Shown here: positions 32,660 to 44,654 of the stretch, one piece after another
Layout of the letters: the number at the start of each line of letters is the position of its first letter
Position numbering within the stretch: the first letter of the stretch is position 1
NCBI RefSeq assembly: GCF_040954645.1
Contig: NC_092803.1
Location: 65,865,427 to 65,929,426, forward strand
Direction: 5' to 3'
From: Diabrotica undecimpunctata
Lineage: Eukaryota; Arthropoda; Insecta; Coleoptera; Chrysomelidae
DNA length: 64,000 nt
The notes under the pieces: model-generated
Told to the model about the DNA's origin: nothing
Database searches by the model: none
The model's input: the letters and a program-made list of their open reading frames with translations, nothing else
Position numbers and translations under genes: made by a program

Positions 32660-33460
32660 AAAAGATGTTTACGAAGGCCTATTTTCTGTCTGTTCCTTGT
32701 CTTCTCTACATATCCCTACTTTCTATTTCCATTATATTCTTACTTCTCACCATGTATCTCGTTTTGTCTTCCATTCTGTCTTTTTTCTTTCTCCCTTGTA
32801 TCTTTCTCCCTTTCTCTATATTCAACTCACATTTTTGTCCATGTACCTCCCCTTCCCTCTCCCATTTTGTGTTACTAGCTCCTCCAGTATATCTTTCTTC
32901 GTCTTTGCGTTTCCCTTTCATCATATATCTCTGTTATCACCATTTACAGTAGAAACACAGAAAAGACGTAATGACATGAACATTTCTCTTTTCCTCTTCA
33001 TGTTTATTTAGTTCTCCCTACAATATACTCACAATTATTATTTTCATGTATCTTTTGTCTCTCTCATTTTGTTTGCTCCTTCTTTATATCTTTCTTCTCA
33101 ACGTTTACCCTTAAAATACTGTCGAGAAGTCATGATAATGTTTCTTCCTCTATGGCTCTTCTTCTCTCCATATATATTTTTTTCACTCTCGACTGCACTC
33201 TCATTTCTTCTCTTCATATACCTCCTTTCATCTGTGCTGTCACATTTTGCCGTTTTCGCTCCACCTCTATATCTTTGTGTCTTTTTTTATGAACGATGCC
33301 ATTAGGCCATAAATGTTTCTTTCTTTATACCTCCTCTTCTCTTCGTTTATTTTCACTTCTCTGTATATTTTACTTTTACTTCATCTTTCCTTGTATCTCC
33401 GTTCCTCTCTCATTCCGTGTACGGAGTCGTCACACGTGAAAGTTTCTTAAAATATTTGAA
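32660..33460. repeat. pyrimidine-rich, degenerate repetitive tract
   Basis: For about 800 bp the plus strand is strongly C+T rich, with recurrent phrases such as TATATCTTTCTTC, CTCTCTCATTTTGT and TTCTCTCCATATAT. Frames rich in Ser, Leu and Phe follow from composition and are not genes. It looks like a decayed minisatellite or simple-sequence array. Confidence 0.6.
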
Positions 33461-34194
33461 CAACGACTTCTTTGAAAATTTGACAATCGATTCATCCAGC
33501 ATATCGGAGACCTTTCTGTTATTATTTTGTGGTTTTCTTTCAAAATACTATTAATATTTTGTGGTTTTCTTTCAAGTCATCCTCTTATTTTGTTAATAAT
33601 GCTGAAAATAATGCTATTCCTAGGCAAGTTTCTGAACTATGAACTTGTTTTTTTACATTGGGAAGTGTGCTGACCTGGCACAAGAAACTTTCTCTTTAAA
33701 CGAGTGATTTACAATTCATCTAGACTGAGAAAGAAGCGAAAGCTTAAGACACTCCTACAAGGTCTAAGATATATTATGGAAGAAAGGAGAGTAATGAGGA
33801 TCACTTGAGATATATTATCTATCACCAATAGAATATTGCAGCGAAGGCCGTCCCAGAAAGAAGTCTAGCGAAGATAAGCACGGAAGGAGCAGGTTTACGC
33901 ATATAAGACAGGTAATTTGTATAATATCAAAACGGAAGAAGAAAAAATAAAAATATTCCTGCAATGAGGTAAAACAAGCAATCTGCCTAATATCAAGATG
34001 AAAGAAAAAACGAAAATAATTCTGCACCTGGCACACTGAAAAGGTAAAAAAACGTTTGAAATTGTGACTAGCACAAGCACGGATGGGGCAGGTACATGCA
34101 GATAAAATATAATTTGCCTAATAATAAGAAAACTTTAGTATAAAACTTTAGTATAAAACTTTAGTAAAAACTTTAAAACTGTAGTATTTTCAAG
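33461..34194. repeat. spacer with imperfect ~75-bp repeats
   Basis: Three related blocks begin near 33890, 33965 and 34085, sharing GCAGGTAMAYGCA..., AATTTGYMTAATAWYAA and GAARAAAAAAYRAAAATA. A 13-15-bp tandem AAAACTTTAGTAT follows at about 34135-34185. No gene. Confidence 0.5.
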
Positions 34195-34840
34195 GACACC
34201 AATAAACATACAATGTGTATGCCAAGGGTCAAATAATAGAACAGGTAAATTCCATAAAATATTTGGGAGCAAATATCAATAGTCAGTGTAATCGAAAAAA
34301 AGAAATCCTATCAAAAATCAAACAAGCAAGGAAACCATTCATGAGCATGGAAATATTTTTTTACAAGATCAGACCTTAGTCTGCAGCTTAGAATCCGAAT
34401 GATCAGATGTTACGTTTTTTCTGTCTTACTGTATGGCTGTGAAAGTTGGACAACAGACTCTGAAATAGAAAAAAGAAGAGATGCCTTTGAGATGTATATA
34501 TACAACGAATGCTGAGAATTCCATAGGTACAAAGAGTTACTAATGTTGAGGTATAATACTTCGTCGAATGTGTAAACAAAAAGAATTACTAAGAATAATC
34601 AAAGAGAGGAAAATGCAATACTTGCGTCATGTGTTTAGAGGCGAAAGATACGAATTACTTCAAGTTATACTGGAAGGAAAAGTACGGGGCAAAAGATCAG
34701 TAGGAAGACGAAAAAACTCGTGGCTGAAAGACCTGAGGAGATGGTTCGACCGCTCATCCGCAGAAATCTTTCGCTCAGCAGTTTCCAAAACTACAATTGC
34801 CATTTGGATCACCAACCTTCGAAAGGAGACGGCGCCATGA
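34195..34840 (+). pseudogene. LINE RT C-terminal domain
   Basis: Frames give VNSIKYLGANINSQCN, LRIRMIRCYVFSVLLYGCES, then RMCKQKELLRIIKERKMQYL, RHVFRGERYELLQVILEGKV, GKRSVGRRKNSWLKDLRRWF, IFRSAVSKTTIAIWITNLRK and a stop. These are the main-family C-terminal blocks. Stops in the first third and a lost 'YRRMLRIPW' reading show decay. The end GGCGCCATGAGAAGAAGAA is like other LINE ends here. Confidence 0.85.
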
Positions 34841-35469
34841 GAAGAAGAATAACAAGAAAGAAGAAGATATTCCTGCACTGGAATCCCAGAACATGTTGTC
34901 GGGAAATTTTAAAGTTATAGGATACTGGATAAGAACAACTCAAGACTGTTCTCATCCATCGTTTGAAAATTGGTTGCTCTATCTGGAAGTGCTTAGTTTT
35001 CACTCTCGAGTTGTTTACACCTCTCCCTTTAGTGTCCTTTTCTGTTTCATCTAATCATATTTCTCTTGGTCAGTGAACTTTTTTTTGTCATCCAGCTCGA
35101 TCAATGTCTGTAGTATTCTTCCTAAATGTCTCAGTCACCAATATATGTGCTTTAACTGATTCGGCTATAACAGGAACCTTACATCCTTCTTTTGCATAAG
35201 CCTTTTCTTTAATACAATAGTTTTTTTTAGCTTTTGGTAGATTCTGCTTTTTTCCTGAAGAAGATGCGTATCCGAATGACAAAGGGGTGTAGAATTTGTA
35301 AAATGGCAAATAGGTTAAAAAGCCAATGAGCTAAAAAAATTCATTCATCCTGATAAAAAAGGGTTTTCCTGCTGCGATTTTAAATATAATGCACATTTCT
35401 TTTATAAATCTAATAGGTCAAATTACAACATACCCTTTACATATTCTTTTCGTAGTTGAGGTTCCTGTT
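34841..35469. other. AT-rich spacer
   Basis: No gene recognised. Confidence 0.35.
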
Positions 35470-35690
35470 TTGTCTAATTTAATTTCTCTCAGAACCCATT
35501 CCTGAGCTAAATTAAATATAATCGTAGACGGAGGATCTCCTTGTCCCTAGCTTTGTCCCAAAGATGTCTGGGAGTTTACCGTTGTATTTAATCTTCGTGT
35601 TTACATTGCCGGATGCGATTTTAACTAGTTTAATTAATTTTCTCGAGATTTATAGATCTTACATTGTTCGTTGTAATTTTTCTCTATTTA
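35470..35690 (-). pseudogene. reverse transcriptase fragment
   Basis: Minus-strand reading gives KLIKLVKIASGNVNTKIKYN and GKLPDIFGTK, then with a frame change GDPPSTIIFNLAQEWVLREI. This fits the reverse transcriptase '...vr.NG..s..f....GvrQGDplSp.LFnlale..ir.i' block just before the catalytic box. No YADD remains. It could belong to a LINE of another clade. Confidence 0.5.
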
Positions 35691-36415
35691 TTTATCACCG
35701 GGTTTCTTGATAATTCCCACAGGACAGATGATTTAAAATTAAAAAATTTACAAAAATTAACGCTCTAATACTCGGTTTTGGGTTGATATCGTCAAAATAA
35801 CTAATTATTTTCTTAATCGATTTGTAGCTTTCACAATTTAATTTTCCATCGTTCTTAATTTATTTGGAACGCACTATTTTACTATTTATTCATACGTTGA
35901 TTCTCTTTAGAACGGACCAGCCGCTCATTATTTTCACTTGTCCAGAATTAAGGTCATTACCTCTAGCAAACTATAATTTAATCACATTTATTACAAAGCG
36001 CTGAATAATCAAACTCAAGGTTGCATTTTTGCTGACAGATAAACACACTTGCTGGCTGGTTTTAGAGAGGCGAGTATAATTTTTGTCTGCTGTTATTTAT
36101 TGGCTCCTTTTCAATATGCCAGTGACGTGGTCATGATCTACTGTTAACGAGAATTTTTGTGGGATAGTCTTTATAGATAAATGGACAATGGATATTTGTA
36201 CACGTGTTGTATAAATATGGAATGTTCCCAAAATAATGTTATCTTTCTTATATATCAAGTTTATCTTTGATTTTGCTGCATAAGAAATTAGTTATTTATG
36301 GTTTATGGACAAACATACTTCTATGAAAACCCCAAAATACGTTGCTATAACCGTCCTACAGAGAACATGAATTTGTCCTTTCTTTTATAGATATATAGTG
36401 TATAATATATAGTAT
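35691..36415. other. AT-rich spacer
   Basis: No gene recognised. Confidence 0.35.
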
Positions 36416-36452
36416 GTGAGTCATACTATATATAATATATAGTATGACTCAC
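36416..36452. repeat. perfect 17-bp-arm palindrome
   Basis: Arms GTGAGTCATACTATATA and its exact reverse complement are separated by 3 nt. A partial third copy of the arm (ATATATAGTATGTGAG) lies just to the left at 36405-36420. Confidence 0.85.
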
Positions 36453-36529
36453 GCGATTAGCTTTTTTTCTTCCAAATATCTATTAAAACAGCTATTTCCT
36501 ATACCAATCCTAACTTGTTCTTCTTCTTC

Positions 36530-37640
36530 CTTTGCCCTATCCGTTTCGGACGTTGGCTCTTAACAAGGCTATTTTGACTTTTGACAACGCTAACATGACA
36601 TGTCCAAAGTACTCAAGCTTCCGTTTCTTTACGGTGAAGATTATTTCTTTGCTTTTGCCTATTCTCTGCATTACTTCCACGTTAGTGATGTGGTCTGTCC
36701 AGGATATCCGAAGAATACGGCGATATATCCACAGCTCAAAGGATTCTAGTTTCTTCAGGGTGGCTTCCGTTGTGGTCCATGCCTCTGCTCCATAGAACAA
36801 GACCGGGAAGACATAACACTTGACCAGTCTTAATTTTAGTTCCATTGAGATTTTGCTTGTGAACCACTTTTTCATATTGTTGAACGCGTTTCGCGCTTTT
36901 TCAATTCGTGATCTTATTTCTGTTGACTGGTCCCATTTTGTGTTGACTGTGGTTCCAAGGTATGTGTATGTCTCCACTTATTCTATTTTTCGGTTGTTTA
37001 ATGTCAATTGCATCGGAGGTTGTTGTGTTCTGCTGATGGGCATGCATTTAGTTTTGGTTGTATTGAGTTCTAAACCATATTCTTGACTTGCTGTGTGTAT
37101 GCTTTGCATGAGTCTTTGAAGCTCGTTGCAGTCATTTGCGATAATAACTGTCGTCAGCATATATAATATTATTGATTACCTCTCCGTTTACTTTGATACT
37201 CTCCGAAACTTCTCCCAGTGCTTCTCTGAAGATTTGTTCAGAGTATATATTGAACAGGAGCGGCGAAAGGACGCATCCCTGTCGTACACCCTTTTTAATA
37301 TCTATCTTCCCACTGTGTAAGTTGCCCATCTTTATCTCAGCACTTTGGTTCCAATAGAGACTGGTTATTATGCGCAGATCCTTGCCATCAATATGCATCT
37401 TCCTGAGGATTTCCATGAGTTTATCATGTTTGACCTTGTCAAACGCCTTGGAGAAGTTGATGAAGCACAAGTGGACGTCCTTGTGCATGTCTCTGCATCT
37501 TTGAATTAAAACTTGCAGACTGAAGATCACCTCTCTTGTGCCCAATGCGCTTCGGAATCCGAACTGTGACTCCGATATAATATTTGCTTCGCATTTGTTA
37601 TATATTCTATTGTGTATGATTTTGGTGAAAACTTTGGTAA
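36530..37640 (-). pseudogene. LINE RT, large C-terminal part
   Basis: Minus-strand reading, in order: FTKIIHNRIYNKCEANIISE, SQFGFRSALGTREVIFSLQV, CFINFSKAFDKVKHDKLMEI, GVRQGCVLSPLLFNIYSEQI, INNIIYADDS (YADD at about 37151-37162), a frameshift, YGLELNTTKTKCMPISRTQQ, a stop, TYTYLGTTVNTKW, LRLVKCYVFPVLFYGAEAW, ESFELWIYRRILRISWTDHI and KRKLEYFGHVM. There it jumps directly to IALLRANVRNG and the stop, skipping the usual ~60-residue 'GKRS.GRR..SWL.NLR' block by internal deletion. It is broken by one frameshift and one stop, and is among the best-preserved LINE copies here. Confidence 0.9.
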
Positions 37641-39199
37641 TGTGTAACCTAACCTAAATTGTTACCAATATTTATTGATAGAATTACTTAGAACTAATTG
37701 TAGATAGTTATGTTAAGAGTGTCTAAAAAGGTCCCTACAATAAATAAAATAAAATTCTGCTACCCTAGTGGTAGCGTCCGATCAAAAAAGACAAGCGAGC
37801 TAGCTTGAACGGTATCTGCTTTGTATCTTCTTAATCAGAAATAAGACAGAGAACATTGCTAGAAAAACGAATATTAACATAATATGTATATATATTATAT
37901 AGAAGAGAAACGATTCAACTGATACGTACATGCAAGAAGATCCACCGATAGCATATGGATATAAAAATAACACACAAATAGAAAGGAGCGAGGTTAACCT
38001 AGAAAATCCTGGAGAAACGAAGTAGATGCAGTTATGTTACAATAGGGTGTGAGAGTGATAATGAAACTACATAGATAGATGGAAAAGATGAAGGGAAGGT
38101 AGTGAAAACTGTGATATGCGAAATACAGCTACGCGACAGCAATCGATAAAGACTATCAGAGTCCACAACCATAGATCTATAGACAAAAGAACTTGCAGTA
38201 TGTCCTGTAACAGGGATCCCCTTATATAACTTGATTGAACTTTTTAAACGTAAAAATGCAAAAATGTTTAGTAAGAACATATTGTAGTGTAGACTATCAA
38301 AATATCAAACGTTCTTGGAAGTTCTATACGCAATTCTCGCACACGGAAGACGAAGAGAGCTTCATACCTTCCTGGCCTTACTATTTTTCAACGTTATATC
38401 GCTTTCCTTTTAATCTTCACTGATGTAATATAAGATCAACTTATGGAATAAATTGTAGGTATTAAACTGTCGTGCGCGCCATTGGGATGTAAATTCAGTG
38501 ACCCTGACATAGGTTGTTATTACTTATGATCTGTAGGTGTTAAAACGTTCTGCTGCCTTTTATATTTGTACCTGTCCCCTGACTGTATTTTTGGCACATG
38601 TGAATTTTCAAATTAATACTTGGATAAGACAAATAGCGGTAGTGTATACGGTAGGTGAAAAACAAAAAAAATGTAAATATAAAATACATAAGTATTTTAT
38701 TTGTAACAATTTCTTTAAAAATTTAAATACGTACTTAATACAAATTTAGAAAAATTCAGAATAATGAAAAAAATCTAATTTTCTTCCTCAATATTTTCAC
38801 TAATCTCTCTAATACAGTATTCTAGCGACCCTAATGAACCTTTTATGATGAAGAGACTGGATCAAATAGCATTTTACATTATGGATCTTCTTAATAAACA
38901 AGGTTTTCAGTTTAGGTCTCCAATTAACCATTTGAAGTTTTTGAACAGTACAATTTTGAAATGCCCATCGTCAAACGCCTCAGAGCAACCTTGCAAAGAG
39001 AGTTTTTGCTTTTTCTTGTTTAAATTATACCATACATAGTGAACCAAACTACTCGGAAATAGGCACAGAACTGATACATTTGACTGGACGACGCCGTTGC
39101 TCAGTCGATGTAGAACCTGGACGGGGTCGTTTATGAGGTGAGAAACATTAGTGTTAAAGTTCCTTATGTCTTTTCTAATAACTTTTGAAATGGTTTTGT
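37641..39199. other. AT-rich spacer
   Basis: No gene recognised. Short open frames show no family homology. Confidence 0.35.
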
Positions 39200-39450
39200 T
39201 TAAAAAAAAAGAGGTTTAAATCTTTGTATGTAGGTATATTTAAAAAAACCCTTAGAAAACCCATGGTTCATACTTATTTTAGGCTTTTATACTGATGATG
39301 AAATTATTATTCCTAAAACGTTTGTTATTTTGATGTAGCCCTTCTAAGCGTTTTTTAAATATACCTACACACAAAGATTTAAACCTCTTTTTGTGATACA
39401 TGGTATACAGCCAGCTGCAGGAATTTATTTTCCTTGTGGGTTTTGTTTAA
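39200..39450 (-). repeat. hammerhead-bearing repeat Y, copy 2
   Basis: Inverted copy of the Y repeat: read on the minus strand it has CCCACAAGGAAAATAAATTC, GGCTGTATACCATG, GTAGGTATATTTAAAAAACG and AACGTTTTAGGAATAAT. Its two halves are also self-complementary (39207-39256 against 39341-39395, core GAGGTTTAAATCTTTG), so the whole copy could fold on itself. Confidence 0.75.
39285..39335 (+). ncRNA. decayed hammerhead motif in Y copy 2
   Basis: CTGATGA (39292-39298), a weakened stem II and the AACGTT stem III are present, but the invariant GAA has become TAA. The site should be inactive. Confidence 0.5.
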
Positions 39451-41385
39451 ATTCCTTAGCTCTGCAATGTTCGTTTTGTGTTTATCATTCATTTCGCTTC
39501 TTTTTGCATTAGGTTTCTTGTGTCTTCTATGATTTTTTTATTTTTTCCTTTGTTGCTTGGCTTGGCACTTCTCCTGTGCCTTCTTTAGGGCATCAATATG
39601 TAAATATTAAATCAAAATGTAAAAAATCCAGTTTCGAAGTCGACAATTATATTTTATAAAAATTTGGAAACTACCTACTCACCGCATATTTATTGTTCAA
39701 TTTTACATTGAACGAATCTACAAATAGATTACGTCGCAGACTTTAATAGAGATTTCGATGGAGTTAAAAAATATTGTGGTCGTGCAAGATACAAGTCCTA
39801 ACTACTTAAGACTGATATTCCGGTGGGGATTGGAAATCTCGGTACACATTAGTAACCTCAGTCCACATTTGGAACTTCGGTCCAAATTGGGACACTTTAA
39901 TAAAGTAACAAATAGTAACAATGATATTCGGATAGGAGAAAAGGAGAAATACAAACATAGAGAAGAGAATTATAATATAACCTACCCAATTAAAAAAGGG
40001 GTCTCTAGACAAGCAGGGGTGGTGTTACACCTTGCGACAGTGAAAAATAACAAGATTTGAAATTCTGGATATATTTATGTTAAAAAAACTAGATGGTCAT
40101 AATGATATTTGGTCTGGGGTCGGAATATAGCGGAGCTCTTTGCGGCATCTTAAAAGTGGATTCTTTAGAATATTTCCAAAATAAGTATCTAACGGAATTT
40201 TTCATAAACGCAGAAATTTTGCGAAACGATCATAAAAATAATATCGTGAGAAGTATTTTCGAAGAGAAATAAATAAGTGACTACATGGGATGTCTCTATC
40301 AATATTTTTTCATCACTTTTATTACCACAAATTCGTTATAAATTATCATACAATTTCAATACTTCTTGGATAATTTTACTGGATTACTCCAGAACCATAT
40401 TCATTTACTTATAGTCTTTGAGTAGAGAACTATTATTAAAAGTGATTAAGTACACCATGAAAAGTATATTTAAGAAAAGCTATCCCCCACCTGCTCTCTT
40501 CAGAAAATTTAAGTGTGTGACTGGAGAAAAAATAATTTGTACTTATTGTAAACGACTATTATAATATTTTCCAATAATGAAAAGATCTTCAGAACCTTGA
40601 CAAGAAAACTAACACAAGATAATATTTGAAGCTTAGTTAGAAGGGTTGAAAACAAAACGTTCAAAACAACTAAATATATGTTAGTCGGAAGTTAAAATTA
40701 GAAAATTCGAATAGTTCTAATAGATTCAAAGTTTTCATCCAAATATCCATAGTTTATATTTTTAACAATTATTTACCAATGTAACAATGAAAATACAAAG
40801 TAGCCTATAACATTCAAGAAATTTTATTGCTTCCTTTTTACCTCTTTTCAAGTTCCAGGTTCCATAAAGTTCTTTTCTTTTTTTTTTCAAACATTTTTTA
40901 CAAAAGAAACATTTGACGTTAATTTTCCGGTGATGTATTACAATTTGCGCATAAAAGGTGATAATGGGAATACCAAAAACGACGTAAAAACACGAATTGG
41001 GACTTTTTGTAAGGCGTCGCCGTAACAGTAACAACCTTAAGCAATTGCTTGGAAAACTTCTAGGGATAATCGTTTTAAAACATGAAAAGTTAAAAGATAC
41101 ATAAAGGAATGACGGGGCCGTAATGGAAGGATTTTAGTTTAAGTATATTAATGCATATTTGAAGATGCTGAAGAGAGTTAAAAAAGAAAAGGGAACTAAA
41201 AAGTTTAGAATAATGATGTGCCTCTCAGGAGCATTTGAGTATTTTATAAAACATCCAGTATTATTGAATTTATTTAAAATACGGTCAGCCCAAACATATT
41301 CTTTTCATACCTAATATAGAACTGAGAAGATCCTTTTGAGCTCTAAAGCTTCTAGATATTTAAATTTCCACAAATTTAAATATTG
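39451..41385. other. AT-rich spacer with 19-bp triplicate
   Basis: No gene recognised. At 39838-39894 there are three head-to-tail 19-bp units of the type CTCGGTACACATTAGTAAC, with a weaker fourth before them. They fall in a 100-codon frame (39758-40060) of no known family. Confidence 0.4.
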
Positions 41386-41636
41386 TTATGGGATTAAGCC
41401 ACAATTATTGATTGTAATGAAAATTACATTTTTAACGAACTAATGTTTGACGTTTCGATTTCCACTGCGGAAATATTTTTTAAACAAGATTATTATAGAA
41501 ATTCTGACAAAATGTATAACCAAAGATATTTTTTGCTGGTCCTTTATAATAATATCCGTTTTTGAAAATTTGTGTAATAATCTTTTTTGAAAACGATTTA
41601 CAGAGTGGAAATCGAAACGTCAAACATTAGTTTAAG
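41386..41636. mobile_element. paired R arms without a gene (MITE-like)
   Basis: A left arm at 41386-41492 (TGGGATTAAGCCACAATTAT ... CGATTTCCACTGCGGAAAT) and a right arm at 41576-41636 in opposite orientation (TCTTTTTTGAAAACGATTTA ... ATCGAAACGTCAAACATTAG) are separated by about 80 bp. They match the arms of the DD82E transposon. The distal end of the right arm seems to reappear at 42197-42225 (AATGTGGCTTAATGCCATAT), suggesting that the 41637-42196 stretch inserted into it. Confidence 0.6.
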
Positions 41637-41943
41637 TCTATTTGTTTGCAACTGGCAGCTAATTACAAATGCAAATCGTCAAATAGAGGTTAAGGGTTAC
41701 CGTCAAGGCCATAAACCATTGCCGTACAGATGTAGTTGAAACCAATAAGGTTATTTTTTTGAAAAATTACAGTTATGCATTAATTTGTTTAGTCATAAGC
41801 ATTAATAATAAGAAAATAGAAAGAACGACTTTTGTAAAAGTTGTATCTTAGGCAGATAATTACCTGTATTTTCTTTCCGCTCTTAAATTTTTTCACGCTG
41901 CAACTTCTCTCTTTTAATACTAATACTATTTTTGGATTTATAA

Positions 41944-41945
<2 letters not shown>

Positions 41946-42037
<92 letters not shown>
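41946..42037. repeat. (TA)n microsatellite
   Basis: Pure TA tract, about 32 bp left of the palindrome at 42070-42139. Confidence 0.95.
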
Positions 42038-42039
<2 letters not shown>

Positions 42040-42069
42040 GAACCAGAAGTATTTGCTGATAACGTAAGG

Positions 42070-42135
42070 AAGTAAACGTTAAATAGTGGGTAAATATTTA
42101 AAGTTAAATTGCTGCAAACCCACTATTTAACGTTT

Positions 42136-42139
<4 letters not shown>
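42070..42139. repeat. palindrome between two (TA)n tracts
   Basis: Arms 42070-42091 and 42118-42139 (AGTAAACGTTAAATAGTGGG and complement) are perfect over 22 bp, with a 26-nt loop. A (TA)n tract lies on each side; the right one starts immediately. Confidence 0.9.
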
Positions 42140-42191
<52 letters not shown>

Positions 42192-42196
42192 TATAT
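42140..42196. repeat. (TA)n microsatellite
   Basis: TA tract with one CA, directly attached to the right palindrome arm. Confidence 0.95.
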
Positions 42197-42589
42197 TCTA
42201 ATAATGTGGCTTAATGCCATATAAACATTCCATTTAAATTAGAAATACCACAAAAAAGTAGTTTCAGAATCTTGCTACACAAATTTATTTTCGTTCTTAT
42301 ATTCTAGAATAAAATTATTAATAAAATTATAGTTTTCTTACATCAGACTTTTGATGTAGAATTTTGATTTATTATTATTAACGCGTCTTTTATGTTCGTT
42401 AATTCTAATTTTAGAATTCATATACATTCTTTCAATATCCAATTAGAAACAAATTCTACAATCATGTCGTTTCAAACATGTTCAAATAAGAAACGTGTAA
42501 TAAACATGTAATGTTAAGTTTGGCAATGTAAGGAAATCTGGAACACCCGAAAGTGGCGAAATGCCGGGGGTAAGCTAAGGTACAATGCA

Positions 42590-43030
42590 GATTCGTCCCA
42601 GGTTGGGGCACAAGAGAACACATTCTGCATATTCGTCGAATTATAGAAAAATCACGAGAATTTAATATGGAAACATATTTGGGCTTTTTTGACTACTCCA
42701 AGGCCTTCGATAATGAAAATGGGATAAAATGTGGCATATATACTAATCTAGTTTTACAAGAACTGTATGTAAATAGTACCGCCCATGTACGAGTTAATAA
42801 TGTGAATTCGAAAATCTTCAAATTGAAGTCTGGAGTTCGGGTGGGATACAGTCACCACATTGTGCATGAAGTTTTTGAGAAATAGCAAGGTAGAGCAACA
42901 ATAGGAGAACGAAAAATTAAAAACCTAGGATAAGCTGATGAAACAGTTATACTGGCGTCTTCAGCAGAAGAACTGGAACAAATTATGAATAGGCTAGGCA
43001 CGGTGAGTACGGAATATGGTTTGGAAATAA
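42590..43030 (+). pseudogene. LINE RT fragment
   Basis: The frame reads GWGTREHILHIRRIIEKSRE, YLGFFDYSKAFDNENG, QELYVNSTAHVRVNNVNSK, FKLKSGVRVGYS, then after a stop GRATIGERKIKNLG, a stop, ADETVILASSAEELEQIMNR and STEYGLEISR. This is the reverse transcriptase from the 'GTREQI' block past the catalytic box. The box has decayed from YADD to stop-ADE. Its wording differs from the main family, so it is another LINE subfamily. Confidence 0.82.
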
Positions 43031-44654
43031 GTAGGTATACAAAGGAATGATCATCGATAGACACAGAAACAACCAGAGATAAGAAACATGGCATTATGGA
43101 ATATGCGTTACTAAGTAGAAAAGTGACTAGAAAGTAGAAGTCCGAATTTCATCGCGAACTTATGGTGCTTTTTTAATCTAATAAACAAATATAGTAAATT
43201 CATGACCAATGTTGATTACCATGATCAAATACCACTCATGTCCACAAGGGAAGAATATATGAGTAGGGTGAAAGACGTGATTCGGTTCACACACACTGAA
43301 CAAGGTAATTGTAGTTTGAACAATTCGGAATAAAAAGGTCATGTAATGTTTCAGTTAGTTTTGCGTGAGTTTGTTAACCTTTGAATTAGTAGTATATATA
43401 GGAGAAAGATAGCTGAGTTTGTTCCGTCCTATCATATTTCATTTCGATTTGATTTATTTACTTTTTAATTTGTAAGTAATTTCCTTTTCTTTTGTAGTGT
43501 AATTTCCTACTTACTCATTCTGCATCCACCGTTCACATTTCTCTTTAGGTTTACCAATTTAAAGTTCTTACTTGTTTAGGTCCTTATTGTCTGTGCCTCT
43601 CTCGTTCTTCTATTTGTTTTTTAAATATTATCATCTTTTATTTTTTATTTTTGCGTTGTATGTTCAGAATCTGATAAGGATGAAGAAATAGCACATTCGT
43701 AATATTTCTGCACCGGCACTACGGCTCTGATATTGCGTCACACTTTTTATTCAAGTCACTGTTATCACGAGCGGCAGTCTCTATTTTTCATCGCCCGCCT
43801 TTTTAACAAAAAGTTGGAATATTTCAAGGAAACTTTCCAACGGCAATTTCAAACATCAATCATGGTTTAATGAAGCCAAGAGACTACTCGCTGAATTAAT
43901 ATTTAGTTTCCCTTGCCTGCTTTACGTTCGAACCGAGGTAATAAAGATATTACAAGACAAGTAGATTCCGTAACGAGAGCGACAAGCGACAAAGCGGAGC
44001 AGAACTGAATTCATTTTTAATTTGTACCGAAAGAATGTTTGAATGCACGCAGTAACAGAGATAAATGTTTCTGGTATGGTCTTATCGTTTTATTGGGAAC
44101 AGCACGGATTTGTTCATTAGAATATGCCCCACTTACGATCAATTACGGAACGATAAATGCTTATTGCAATTATTAAATGGTCTGTCTACAATACCAAGAA
44201 TATGAAAGCCTAGGAAAAATTCTCGGATAAGAAAGAGGATAAAGTTAACCTGAGAATTTTGTAGAAACCTCAAACATATTATAAGGAACACATGACATTA
44301 CAAGTTTAGAGTACTAGGAAAATACTGAATGACATTATTTCGACATAGCAATCATATGCGTTTTGTATTTCCATAAAATTTCTGATTTTAAGAAATTTGT
44401 TTTTACTTACACTGCTTCCATTTAATTAATCAGTTGCAGTATTCAACGTCAGTTTCCAATCAAAATATGAACTAAGGAAGATGTTTTTATATATTTTTAC
44501 AAAATTTAATAACCCTCTATTCTTGTCAACTGCGTTCGATCAGTGGCGAAGGCTACTTGCTGGCTGTTGCTGGTAAATGTTGGTGGGCCGATATCATTTC
44601 ACTTCGAACTGTGAAAAGTGTAGTGTGTTTCATCATTTAGTGCAGCATATTAAC
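43031..44654. other. spacer with a more complex patch
   Basis: No gene recognised. About 43720-44180 is less AT-rich and shows no repeats, so it could hold conserved non-coding or regulatory sequence. Confidence 0.35.

Noticed and set aside
32665..33305. Membrane-protein-like ORFs rich in Leu, Phe and Ser
   Set aside because: The composition follows from the pyrimidine-rich tract on the plus strand.
37650..37664. Insect telomere repeat TTAGG (AACCTAACCTAA)
   Set aside because: Only two units, in AT-rich DNA. Compatible with chance.
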